DNA of 53,742 bases from Planctomycetota bacterium (GTDB taxonomy: Bacteria > Planctomycetota > B15-G4), in the NCBI GenBank assembly GCA_029245865.1, contig JAQWOM010000020.1, positions 1-53,742 of the forward strand. Direction: 5' to 3'. This document shows, one piece after another, positions 9,092 through 17,437 of the stretch. The notes beneath the pieces are model-generated. The model did not search any database. It saw nothing but the letters and a program-made list of their open reading frames with translations, and was not told the DNA's origin. How positions within the stretch are numbered: the first letter of the stretch is position 1; each line of letters begins with the position of its first letter. The translations under genes and the position numbers were made by a program.

Positions 9092-9679
9092 CTAGAAGAC
9101 GAAGAAACTGAGATACAGGACGACCCAGACCACATCCATGAAGTGCCAGAACATCGCGGTGTTCTGAACCGTTGAGATGCGATGAGGACCGTATCGACCT
9201 GTGCGGATCCCATACTGGATCCACATTAGTGCAATGAGCGCCAATGCGACGTGGGCTGCATGCACCCAGGTCAGGCCGAAAAACAAAGATTGGTAGCCAC
9301 CGGACTGAGGTGCGCCACCTGCTGCAAGCAGGTCGTACCAGAGCCAGGTTTGGGCGACGCCGAAGGCGAGGCCCAGCAAGAGTCCGGCGCACCACAGGCT
9401 CGCAAAGCCCGGCGCACCCGTGCGTCCACGCCGCACCGCGGCATGGATGGCGGCGCTGCTCGCGAGCAGAACGACGGTGCCCGCGGTCGCCAGTGCGAAG
9501 TTGGGCAGGACGATGCCTTCAGGCGGCCAGATATCGACCCGGTCGCGAAGGATGAGAAACGAGAGATACAGCGTTCCGAAAGCCATCGACCACGAGCCAA
9601 TGAAGAAGATCATGCCGAGCGTCGAGTTGACGCGCGCCTTGGGATCTTCTCGCGGCAGTTCAGCGGTCAAGGTAGCCAT
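9092..9679 (-). CDS. Cytochrome c oxidase subunit III paralogue (short, divergent)
   Basis: A 195-residue subunit III homologue directly downstream of subunit I and upstream of a second subunit III gene. It has about five membrane helices. It retains the GLTWVHAAHVALAL segment and the terminal NTAMFWHFMDVVWVVLYLSFF helix. The helix III motif reads GSWSMAFG, so the conserved acidic residue is replaced by Trp. It may be a second structural subunit rather than a functional duplicate of ctaE, because the two proteins differ strongly. I see no frameshift or decay. Confidence 0.88.
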   Translation of the reverse strand: MATLTAELPREDPKARVNSTLGMIFFIGSWSMAFGTLYLSFLILRDRVDIWPPEGIVLPNFALATAGTVVLLASSAAIHAAVRRGRTGAPGFASLWCAGLLLGLAFGVAQTWLWYDLLAAGGAPQSGGYQSLFFGLTWVHAAHVALALIALMWIQYGIRTGRYGPHRISTVQNTAMFWHFMDVVWVVLYLSFFVF

Positions 9680-9721
9680 TGCCTGCTGTGCCCAGTCCTC
9701 TTCGAGTTCGTGTCCCGCCCG

Positions 9722-11443
9722 TCAGGCAGGGAGCTTGTCGGTTTGTGAAATCCAGTCGCGGTCGCCCAGCTTCGGGTGACTGAATTCGTGGGGGCCGGTA
9801 TGAACGACCGGGATTTCCTTGAAGTTGTAGTGCGGGACTGGCGTAGGTGTTGTCCAGTCCAGCGTTCCCACTTCCCAGGGGTTGTCCGGAGCTTTGGCGC
9901 CCCACCAGCGACTTCGCACGAAGTTCCAGGCGAAGATGAGTTGGGCTGCGCCGAGAATGAACGCCGCCGTCGTGGTGATGACGTTCAAGTGTTGAAGCGG
10001 AGCGAGGTAGCTGGCCGAGGTGTGATCGTAGTAACGCCGGGGCATGCCGCCGTAGCCACTGATGAACATGGTGCAGAACACCACGGTCAGAGGAATGATC
10101 GTCGTCCAGAAGTGAATCTTGCCCAGTCTTTCGCTCATCATCCGACCGAACATCTTCGGGAAGAAGAAGTAGATGGCAGCAAACGCACCGAAGAGCGAGG
10201 AAGCAGCCATGGTCAAGTGGAAGTGACCGACCACGAAATAGGTGTCGTGGAGGAAGATGTCCGTACTGATGGTCGCGAGGTAGAGCCCGGTCAGGCCACC
10301 GAGACCGAAGACGAAGATGACGCCCATCGAAAACAACATGGCTGACGTGAGTCGTAAACTGCCGCGCCATATCGTGTGCAGCCAGTTAAAGAACAGAATC
10401 TCACCTGGGACCGAGATGATCATGGTCAAGAGCATGAAGCTCTCGCCGAGCATGGCTGACAGGCCCGTGGTGAACATGTGGTGTCCGTAGACCACCGCCG
10501 ACAACAGCGTGACGGCGAACATGGCTCCGACGGTCACCTTGTAGCCGAACGCTGGCTTGCGAGCGAAGAAGGAGAGCAGGTCTGACACCAGGCCCCAGGC
10601 CGGCAGGATGAGGATGTAGACCTCGGGGTGCCCGAAGATCCAGAACAGGTGCTGGTAGAGGATCGGATCTCCACCGGATGCCCCGGACATGATGCTTGCT
10701 GGCACAAAGAAGGTCGTGCCGAAGACTCGATCCATGATGAGCAGCAACATCGCCGAACCAATGACCGGCAGGAAGAGCACATTGAGCACGGCTGTGAAGA
10801 GCATGCCCCAGATGGTGAGCGGCATGTCCATCCACCCCATGCCCGGTGCACGCAGGCGGATGATGGTGGTGATGTAGTTGATGCCACCCATGATCGAGCT
10901 GAGGCCGATCAGGAACACGGCCAGAGCCCAGAGTGTTTCACCCGACCCCTGAGTGCCCACCGTTGTCGACAGCGTGGGGTAGCCGGTCCAACCTGCTTCG
11001 GTTGCCCCCAGTGGCACGAACATGGAGTACAGGCCGACAAGTCCGCCGAGCACCACCGTCCAGAACGACAGCATGTTCAGCAGCGGGAAGATCATGTCCC
11101 GCGCACCGATCATGAGTGGGATGCACCAGTTGCCGAACGCTCCGATCAAGATGGGGGTGAGCCCAAGGAAGATCATGATCGTGCCGTGCATCGTGAACAG
11201 CATGTTGTATGTCGCCGGATCGATGACGCCGTCCGTGCGGGAGAACAACAGGTTGCCCAGAAGGGGCACCGGCATGCCGGGGTTCGCAAGCTGCCAGCGG
11301 ATCATCATGGCCATCAGGCCACCGATGAGCAGCCACAGCAGCCCGAACCACATGAACTGCTTTGCGATGACCTTATGGTCGACGGAGAAAACGTGCTTCT
11401 TCCAGAAGCTCGTAGGTTCCGCGTGGATGTGGTCGCCACTCAT
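9722..11443 (-). CDS. ctaD: Cytochrome c oxidase subunit I
   Basis: Catalytic subunit of an A1-type heme-copper oxidase, 573 residues with about 12 membrane helices. Ligands visible: the low-spin heme histidines in TMHGT (His86) and HFH (His409), the high-spin heme His407, and CuB ligands His272 in GHPEVY and His321-His322. Tyr276 is the residue expected to crosslink to His272, and Glu274 is the proton-gating glutamate of the A1 group. The D-channel entrance region GNWCIPLMIGARD is present. The gene begins 7 bp after subunit II. It is a proton-pumping terminal oxidase reducing O2 with electrons from CuA. No ctaA or ctaB heme synthesis gene is in the window. Confidence 0.98.
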   Translation of the reverse strand: MSGDHIHAEPTSFWKKHVFSVDHKVIAKQFMWFGLLWLLIGGLMAMMIRWQLANPGMPVPLLGNLLFSRTDGVIDPATYNMLFTMHGTIMIFLGLTPILIGAFGNWCIPLMIGARDMIFPLLNMLSFWTVVLGGLVGLYSMFVPLGATEAGWTGYPTLSTTVGTQGSGETLWALAVFLIGLSSIMGGINYITTIIRLRAPGMGWMDMPLTIWGMLFTAVLNVLFLPVIGSAMLLLIMDRVFGTTFFVPASIMSGASGGDPILYQHLFWIFGHPEVYILILPAWGLVSDLLSFFARKPAFGYKVTVGAMFAVTLLSAVVYGHHMFTTGLSAMLGESFMLLTMIISVPGEILFFNWLHTIWRGSLRLTSAMLFSMGVIFVFGLGGLTGLYLATISTDIFLHDTYFVVGHFHLTMAASSLFGAFAAIYFFFPKMFGRMMSERLGKIHFWTTIIPLTVVFCTMFISGYGGMPRRYYDHTSASYLAPLQHLNVITTTAAFILGAAQLIFAWNFVRSRWWGAKAPDNPWEVGTLDWTTPTPVPHYNFKEIPVVHTGPHEFSHPKLGDRDWISQTDKLPA

Positions 11444-11450
11444 TGATCAG

Positions 11451-12305
11451 CTACTCCTGCCATTCCCAGGCCCAGTGGGCCTCGGTGTCGTTCTTGTCGT
11501 ATGCGGCCTGGGCCATCAGGCTCGCCTCTTTTTCCCACGTGTCGAAGACGTCCTGTTCAAGGACGTGAAGTTTGCCGTACATCTGGTAGTGAGCGAAGCC
11601 ACACAACTCGGCGCACAGAATGTCGAAGTCGCCGGCAATCACCGGTTCGAACCAGGCAATGTTCACGGAGCCAGGGTTCACATCGCGCTTGGTGCGCATG
11701 TCCGGGAGGAAGAACGAATGAATGACGTCCTTGCTCGTGAAGTTCATCGAGATGGGGCGATCTTTCGGCACCGTGAGTGTGTTGGTGGTCAAGATGTCGT
11801 CCGGTGTCCCGAATTCTCCGTCGAGCCCGGTCGCCCGGAAGTTCCAGGCCCATTGCTGGCCCAGCACTTCGACCTTGTAGGTCGCGGCATTGTCCGGGTT
11901 CGGATAGTTCCAGAAGCCCGTTTGCAGGTCTTCCATCGCAATGACCAGGACCCAGGCGTCTAGCACGACGAAGACAATGATCGAGACGCAGGCCGTGAAG
12001 CGTTTGTCGTGAAGGCTGGTCCCGTGGTCGTAACTGGCCTTCTTGCCGGGCCTGGCGCGGTCCCGAATCAGCGGCACCACGAGCAGGATGACAACGAGTG
12101 CAAAGCTCACACTCACCAGTGCGGTGATGAGCCAGAACAAGTCGTCAAAGTCATCGCCGTAGCTAGACGCTGACGGGGTTGGCCCCCAGCGGTTCACAAC
12201 GTCTTGCGCGCTGACTCCTGCGGAGAACAGAAAGAGGGCGAAAGATGACGCGAGCACGCGCGTCAGTGTTTTCGCGGGATTGAAAGAAAGTCTCAAGGCG
12301 TTCAT
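11451..12305 (-). CDS. ctaC: Cytochrome c oxidase subunit II
   Basis: Electron-entry subunit, 284 residues, with an N-terminal signal-like segment, two membrane helices (about 57-80 and 104-123) and a periplasmic cupredoxin domain. The binuclear CuA ligands are complete: His196 (DVIHSF), Cys231, Glu233, Cys235, His239 and Met242. GQQWAWNF (149-156) is the aromatic patch for electron transfer. There is no fused cytochrome c domain; a separate diheme cytochrome lies 18 bp upstream in the operon and is the likely donor. Confidence 0.97.
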   Translation of the reverse strand: MNALRLSFNPAKTLTRVLASSFALFLFSAGVSAQDVVNRWGPTPSASSYGDDFDDLFWLITALVSVSFALVVILLVVPLIRDRARPGKKASYDHGTSLHDKRFTACVSIIVFVVLDAWVLVIAMEDLQTGFWNYPNPDNAATYKVEVLGQQWAWNFRATGLDGEFGTPDDILTTNTLTVPKDRPISMNFTSKDVIHSFFLPDMRTKRDVNPGSVNIAWFEPVIAGDFDILCAELCGFAHYQMYGKLHVLEQDVFDTWEKEASLMAQAAYDKNDTEAHWAWEWQE

Positions 12306-12323
12306 TTCCGTTAGTAGCTCTTC

Positions 12324-13493
12324 TTAACGACCCGTGCGCAGGCTGCTCATGAACTCAGCCCGCTTCTCAGGATGCCCCTTGTAGGTTTCGATCAGAGAAC
12401 GGACGTAGTAAGCCATGGCCCAGATGTCCTTGTCGGAAAGACTGCCTTTCCACTGGGGCATGGCTGTTCCTCCGATGCCTGCGCCAATCGTTTCAAACAA
12501 CTCGAGGGGCGTTGTGCCGGCCCGCACGTCTTGCCACGTGAAGTCAGGAGGCAGCAGGAGCATGGGGACGCCCTGAACCTCGTAGTTCTCCGTGATTTTC
12601 GCGATGGGGTAAGTGAAGTTTTCGCGAGGCATGCTGCCGGCAGGCAGCCCATTGATCTCGGCGAGTTTCTCGGGCGTGACGTAGCCGGGGTGGCAGCTGT
12701 AGCACTTGGCCGTGCCGTGGTAGACATCTTGGCCTGCCTGGATGGCCTCGGCTTCGCGGCCCGTCCAGGGGTCTCCGTCGGACTCGACGATGTGGCCCAC
12801 CTCGGAGTAGACGTCGCGCCAACCGACACCTTCCGGTGAGAGCGACTTCAGGTACTGGATGATGTCATTGAGCTGATCTCGTGAGAGTGCCCAGGGAAGC
12901 ATCGGTGTGCCGTTGAGGCCGCGTTCTACCAGCAAGATGAGTGATTCGTCGCTGGGCAGTAGGTGGCCAGGCACCTTCGTGAACTTGTAGAAAGGCTTGG
13001 TGAAGTTGCGTGGTGGCGGACGCAGGTGTTGGCCCGAGCGGCCGTAGCCGTCGCCGTCGAATCCGTGACAGCTGGAGCAGAACTGGACGTAATCGCGGCG
13101 CCCTTGGGTCAACCGATCTGCTGAGATGTACTGCCAGTAAGCAATCTCGTCTTCCTCGGCGTCGTAGCGCAACTCGTATTCACCGAGTTTGTCCTGATAC
13201 CCGCCCTCGGTGTCTCCGTCGATGTCGAGCAAGTCGTCGACATAGCTGAATCGATCGGGGTCGAGTTCTGCCTGGGCTTCGAACCAGTCTTCACTGGGAG
13301 CTCGAAGCCAAGCGTCCGTGTGGATGTCGAGCACGACATCCAGCGGTGGGCGGTCATGCGGTCCTTCGGGGGCAGAGGCACTGCTGTCGTGGCCGTGCTC
13401 GTCACCTTCGGACACCGTGAGCGGATCGCTGGCGGGCAGGGTCATGCCCAGGGAGAGGGCCGCGCCGGCCAGCAAGAGGGTCAGTCGTTTCAT
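12324..13493 (-). CDS. Diheme cytochrome c, first gene of the oxidase operon
   Basis: A 389-residue exported cytochrome. It has a clear signal peptide (1-22) and an acidic, His-rich linker. Two heme c sites follow, CSSCH (139-143) and CYSCH (264-268), with Met in GTPMLPW (about 198) and in GTAMPQW near the C-terminus as probable axial ligands. The ATG is preceded by an AGAGGAAG ribosome site. It is probably the electron donor to CuA of the oxidase encoded directly downstream, or an intermediate between it and the quinol-oxidising complex. The 229 bp upstream should hold the operon promoter, but I see no convincing boxes there. Confidence 0.92.
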   Translation of the reverse strand: MKRLTLLLAGAALSLGMTLPASDPLTVSEGDEHGHDSSASAPEGPHDRPPLDVVLDIHTDAWLRAPSEDWFEAQAELDPDRFSYVDDLLDIDGDTEGGYQDKLGEYELRYDAEEDEIAYWQYISADRLTQGRRDYVQFCSSCHGFDGDGYGRSGQHLRPPPRNFTKPFYKFTKVPGHLLPSDESLILLVERGLNGTPMLPWALSRDQLNDIIQYLKSLSPEGVGWRDVYSEVGHIVESDGDPWTGREAEAIQAGQDVYHGTAKCYSCHPGYVTPEKLAEINGLPAGSMPRENFTYPIAKITENYEVQGVPMLLLPPDFTWQDVRAGTTPLELFETIGAGIGGTAMPQWKGSLSDKDIWAMAYYVRSLIETYKGHPEKRAEFMSSLRTGR

Positions 13494-13722
13494 CTTCCTC
13501 TACCTGTACCTGTCTCAAATGAAGATCGAAGCACCAGCCGGCTTGAGGAGCTTCTGCTCGTCATGGGATTACCGGAGTGTCTTCGGGTGGTCCGGGCTGC
13601 TCAAGGGTTCAAGGGTTACGTGTTGTCTCGGGCCTCAAGCAAAGTGAAGGGGGAGTCTATCGTGCGGGGGGTCTCGGAAACAGTCTGAAAACACGACCTC
13701 GGAGTCGGCTGCTGGGGCCCGC

Positions 13723-14907
13723 TCAGGTTCCGAAGCCGGGCGATGTCTCCGCTTGCCCGGGATAGCGCTGAGTCGCGCCGTCGAGGGTCTCAATTTGGAG
13801 CCCTGCCCCCGGCTTCGCCGTGACCCAACTGCGCTCAAGCGGCACCTTTCCGTGGCCCCCAGGGACATCCAGCAGATAGCGGGGGAGAGCGTGTCCGGGA
13901 ATCGTGCCGCGCAGAGCGCGCATGAGCGCCTGTCCTGTCGCCACTGAGGTGCGTAGGTGGCTGGTCCCGGGCACAAGATCCGCGTGATGCAGTGCGTAGG
14001 GGCGCACGCCGGCTCGAAGCAGGGACCAGAGCAGTTCTCGATGGACGTCCGCGCTGTCATTGAGTCCTTTGAGTAGCACGGATTGATTCAGGCAGTCGAT
14101 TCCGGCCGAGCGCAACCGTTGAACCGCCCGGTTCAACTGAGGCGTGACTTCCACGGCATGGTTGACGTGAGTGACGACGACTCGCGGTGTTTTTAACGTG
14201 GCGAGTTGCTCGACGAGTTCGTCGGTGATCCGAAAGGGATTCACCACGGGCATGCGTGTGTGCAGTCGCAACGACCAGATGTGTGGGATGGCATCGAGGC
14301 GTTGCATAAGGGCCATCAGCCGCTCGTCACTCAAAGTGAGCGGGTCACCTCCGGTGAGGATCACTTCGTGCAACTCGGGCTGTTCGGCAATCCAGTCGAT
14401 GGCTCGGTGCAACTCGTGTTCGGTGACCGCATAGGCAGCCCGGCCAACCAATCGCTTGCGGAAGCAATGTCGGCAATGCACTGAGCAAATGGGAGTCGGA
14501 TAGAGCAGAACGCGGTCGATGTAGCGTCGAGTCAGTGCTGGGTGTGGGTGTAGGCCGTCGGCTTCATCACCGATCGGGTCATCGAGTTCTTCTGGAAGTC
14601 GTCGTGTCTCGTGCGGCGAGGGGACAGCGAGCGCCCACACCGGATCGTCTTCTCGGGCCTTTCGGGCGAGCGAGAGGTAGTAGGGAGTGACGCGCATGCC
14701 GTAGAGCGAGATGGCCTGCGCGATGCCTACTCGGTTCAGGGATTTGTTGCTTCCTGAGAGGTCAAAGCGACCCGGAAAGAGTTCTTCGACCTGATCGAGG
14801 TTGGTGGCCGCATGAGCATGCTGCCAACGCCAATCGTCGACCGTGGCAGGGTCGCGTGCGTGCTGGGCGTGTTCCATGGACGTTGTTTGTAAGTCAGGTG
14901 CAGTCAT
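13723..14907 (-). CDS. kamA: KamA-family radical SAM aminomutase (lysine 2,3-aminomutase type)
   Basis: A 394-residue radical SAM/PLP enzyme. The cluster motif CxxxCxxC is at Cys141, Cys145 and Cys148 (CSVHCRHC). The PLP lysine is Lys354 in PGGHGKVP. Asp310 (HADLVPG) and Asp347 (LLDVPGG) match the two aspartates that hold the substrate epsilon-amine in lysine 2,3-aminomutase. It should therefore convert lysine to beta-lysine, for osmolyte synthesis, lysine degradation or EF-P modification. No ablB, epmA or efp gene is adjacent, so the pathway is not settled. It lies upstream of and on the same strand as the oxidase operon, with 229 bp between. Confidence 0.85.
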   Translation of the reverse strand: MTAPDLQTTSMEHAQHARDPATVDDWRWQHAHAATNLDQVEELFPGRFDLSGSNKSLNRVGIAQAISLYGMRVTPYYLSLARKAREDDPVWALAVPSPHETRRLPEELDDPIGDEADGLHPHPALTRRYIDRVLLYPTPICSVHCRHCFRKRLVGRAAYAVTEHELHRAIDWIAEQPELHEVILTGGDPLTLSDERLMALMQRLDAIPHIWSLRLHTRMPVVNPFRITDELVEQLATLKTPRVVVTHVNHAVEVTPQLNRAVQRLRSAGIDCLNQSVLLKGLNDSADVHRELLWSLLRAGVRPYALHHADLVPGTSHLRTSVATGQALMRALRGTIPGHALPRYLLDVPGGHGKVPLERSWVTAKPGAGLQIETLDGATQRYPGQAETSPGFGT

Positions 14908-15073
14908 CTATGGACGAACTCGCTCGGGGTGATGCGGCGTCCTTCTCAAGAGGCTGGGCTCTCTTCGAGAGCGCGGTGCTCCCCATGCTACCCTTCGCGC
15001 GTTCGCGGTCGCTGAGTACGGGGTCAAAGCACTCGGTCTGAGGCTTTTCACCCGCCTGCTTGCCGAAGAGAAC

Positions 15074-15895
15074 GTGTTCCGGAGGGTTGTCGTGGGGAAG
15101 CCGTCTTTCCAGATTCATCGCCTCCAGCCCAGCGCGCTGCTGGAGTTCGAGGGAACAGACGAAGATGTCTTCGAGCATGTCTGGGCGCTGCTGGGCATTG
15201 GGCGAGACGATTGGCGTGCGCACGGCTTCCTCGAGGAAGAAGGCGGCCTGTTCTTGAAGGGGCTCGCAGTTCCCATGCGTTGCAGCACACAGATGTGGCG
15301 CCGTCGCTGGGATATCGTCCGTGAAGCTCGAAATCTCGCGCGAGCTGGTTCCGTGCCCATCGAAGTCCCCGAAATCGTTGGTTGGGGAGAAGAGAAGCGC
15401 GATGGGATCTCACGCCGTTCCTTCCTGTTGCTGAAGAAAATCCAGGGCAGCGTCCCCTTCAATGAGATTGCAGGCGATGAGACGGGGGAACTGGCGGCCT
15501 CTGTGGGAGGAGATCGAGAGGAGGTCTTCCGAGAGGTTGGTCGCCTCATCGGCAGCGTGCATGCGGCCGGGGTCCGGCACGGCGACCTGGCCTCTCGGAA
15601 CATTCTTCTGACGCGGGGCCCGGAGGGGCCTCACGCCATGCTGATCGACATTCCACGGGCCCGTTGGCCGCGTACGGCCTGGCGACGCAGCGTCCTGAGG
15701 CGGACAGATCTCTACCGGATCACCAAGTCTTCGATTCGTCAGGGGGCTTCTGACGAGGAGGCGCGAGCCCTTCTGGATGAGGCTGCCGGGCCCGAGGCTG
15801 CGGATGTGATGCACAAGACGCTGCTCATCAAGGCCATTCGCAAGCGGCTGAGGCGCAAAGCCCGGAGCTACTTCTGGCGCTGGACGGGCACCTGA
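15074..15895 (+). CDS. LPS-kinase-like (InaA/WaaP-type) protein kinase-fold protein
   Basis: A 273-residue protein with a kinase fold of the lipopolysaccharide kinase group. HGDLASRN (169-176) is the catalytic loop with Asp171. LIDIPRA (191-197) is the metal-binding loop with Asp192. Lys62 (FLKG) and Glu84 are plausible ATP-site residues. The C-terminus is strongly basic. The only good start in frame is GTG at 15074, but the frame stays open back to about 14932 and reads like protein (EYGVKALGLRLF just before the GTG), so an uncommon start upstream is possible. It probably phosphorylates a lipid A core sugar or similar at the inner membrane. Confidence 0.72.
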   Translation: MFRRVVVGKPSFQIHRLQPSALLEFEGTDEDVFEHVWALLGIGRDDWRAHGFLEEEGGLFLKGLAVPMRCSTQMWRRRWDIVREARNLARAGSVPIEVPEIVGWGEEKRDGISRRSFLLLKKIQGSVPFNEIAGDETGELAASVGGDREEVFREVGRLIGSVHAAGVRHGDLASRNILLTRGPEGPHAMLIDIPRARWPRTAWRRSVLRRTDLYRITKSSIRQGASDEEARALLDEAAGPEAADVMHKTLLIKAIRKRLRRKARSYFWRWTGT

Positions 15896-15920
15896 TCAAG
15901 AAACGGTCCGACTCCATGGT

Positions 15921-15948
15921 TTGCTCAGGGCTCGGGGACCTCTAAAAT
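15921..15948 (+). promoter_or_regulatory. Candidate sigma70-like promoter of thyA
   Basis: TTGCTC at 15921-15926 and TAAAAT at 15943-15948 are separated by 16 bp. The TAAAAT box ends 8 bases before the thyA ATG, so transcription would begin at or next to the start codon and give a leaderless or nearly leaderless mRNA. Seen by eye only. Confidence 0.35.
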
Positions 15949-15956
15949 CCCGCCCC

Positions 15957-16796
15957 ATGAAAGAGTATTTGGAACTCGTCCGAAGCGTCCTCGAGAACGG
16001 GGAGCGAAAGTCCAGCCGAACCGGCGTGGACACCTTGTCTGCTTTCTCCGCGCATTACAGCGTGGACCTGGCCAAGGGCTTTCCCTTGCTGACCACCAAG
16101 AAGATGCACTGGAACTCGGTGCTGAGAGAGTTGCTCTGGTACCTCTCGGGTGACGATCACATTCGCAACCTGCGCGAACACACCAAGATCTGGGATGCGT
16201 GGGCAGACGACGAAGGGCGCCTCGATACGGCCTACGGGTACTACTGGCGTCACTTCCCCAGTGCCACCCGAGATGAGTCGGGTGCGTGGCGTGTCACCGA
16301 GATTGACCAGATTGGCAACGTGTTGAACGCGTTGCGTACCAACCCCACCAGTCGGCGCATGGTGGTGACGGCCTGGGAGCCGGGCAACGCCTGGTCGAGC
16401 CGACTCCCGCCTTGTCACTACACCTATGTCTTTCACGTGCAAGGCGGCAAGCTCAACTGTCACCTCACGCAACGTTCAGGTGATGTGGCCTTGGGCATTC
16501 CCTTCAATCTCGCGGCTTACGCAACATTGACGCAGATGCTTGCGCAGGAAGTCGGGCTGGGTCTCGGCCGTTTTGCGCACTCGATCGTGGACGCACACAT
16601 CTACTGTGCGAGCGCGGACGGGGGGATGGCCGAGTTCGATCATGTCGGTGGCATGCTCCAGCAGATCGAGCGTGAGCCTCTGGCGCTGCCCAAGCTGTAC
16701 ATTGCAGACAAGCCGTTCGAGGAGCTGACCTTCGAAGACTTCAAGCTCGAGGGTTACACCAGCCACCCGCCCATTTCCTTCAAGGTGGCGGTGTGA
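15957..16796 (+). CDS. thyA: Thymidylate synthase
   Basis: A 279-residue ThyA that makes dTMP from dUMP with methylene-tetrahydrofolate. The catalytic Cys153 is in LPPCHY, the phosphate-binding arginines are in the SRR stretch at 132-134, and QRSGDVALGIPFN is the dUMP-binding loop. I start at the ATG giving MKEYLELV, the family's usual start; an open frame exists further upstream but has no homologous sequence. It is followed after 19 bp by folA, the enzyme that recycles the dihydrofolate it produces. Confidence 0.97.
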   Translation: MKEYLELVRSVLENGERKSSRTGVDTLSAFSAHYSVDLAKGFPLLTTKKMHWNSVLRELLWYLSGDDHIRNLREHTKIWDAWADDEGRLDTAYGYYWRHFPSATRDESGAWRVTEIDQIGNVLNALRTNPTSRRMVVTAWEPGNAWSSRLPPCHYTYVFHVQGGKLNCHLTQRSGDVALGIPFNLAAYATLTQMLAQEVGLGLGRFAHSIVDAHIYCASADGGMAEFDHVGGMLQQIEREPLALPKLYIADKPFEELTFEDFKLEGYTSHPPISFKVAV

Positions 16797-16815
16797 GCTT
16801 GGCGGACTCTCGGTG

Positions 16816-17406
16816 ATGGCCGAAGCCGGCATCATCGTGGCCATGACGAAGGAGCGGCTCATTGGCCGCGACAACGATCTGCCCTGGCACTGGTCTGAAG
16901 ACCTCAAGCATTTCAAGGCCACCACGCGCGGGCAGACGGTTCTCATGGGTCGGCGCTCGTTCGACTCGCTCGGCGGCAAGCCGTTGCCCAAGCGCACCAA
17001 CCTTGTCGTTTCGCGCAGCCTGGGAGCCGAGGCGGGGGCCGACGGGCTCGAGATGGATGGCGTTCGCGTCTTTGGCTCGCTGGCAGAAGCGAGTGCCTGG
17101 GTGACACGTGAGCAGCCCGACGGAGCGGGCGGCCTCTGGATTCTTGGTGGCAGCACGATCTTTCGTGAGTTTCTTGAACCGCTCGACGGCGAACCGGGTG
17201 CCCACCTTTCTCTTGGGCTGCCGTTGCCTCGACGTCTCGTGGTGACCTGGGTGCCGTCAGTTCCTGTGTTGCCGGACGACGTGCTCTTCCCGTTCGACGA
17301 GCACTGGATCGACAGGCACTACGAGGCTGCGGAACGCCGTCTCGGCGAGACCGGTGAACTCGAGTTCGTGACCTATGTCTTGCGAGATCGCGCGTCCTCG
17401 ACGTGA
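16816..17406 (+). CDS. folA: Dihydrofolate reductase
   Basis: A 196-residue DHFR, slightly longer than the common 160-170. It reduces dihydrofolate with NADPH. IIVAMTKERLIGRDNDLPW holds the N-terminal strand and the Trp of the Met20-type loop; the catalytic acid is Asp29 (SEDL). LMGRRSFDSL is the cofactor-binding MGRxT-like motif, and GGSTIFREFL is the GG phosphate loop. A GTG immediately precedes the chosen ATG (16813) and could also be used. It forms an operon with thyA. Confidence 0.93.
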   Translation: MAEAGIIVAMTKERLIGRDNDLPWHWSEDLKHFKATTRGQTVLMGRRSFDSLGGKPLPKRTNLVVSRSLGAEAGADGLEMDGVRVFGSLAEASAWVTREQPDGAGGLWILGGSTIFREFLEPLDGEPGAHLSLGLPLPRRLVVTWVPSVPVLPDDVLFPFDEHWIDRHYEAAERRLGETGELEFVTYVLRDRASST

Positions 17407-17437
17407 TCTCGGTCGGAGTTTGGGTCCGCGGGCTGTT

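Noticed and set aside
10628..11446. 272-codon open frame on the plus strand, opposite subunit I
   Set aside because: It lies fully inside the certain ctaD gene, has His/Gln/Glu-rich sequence with no domain, and is a by-product of GC-rich codon use.
14171..14484. Overlapping open frames opposite kamA
   Set aside because: Both cover the radical SAM motif region of kamA on the other strand and have no domain of their own.
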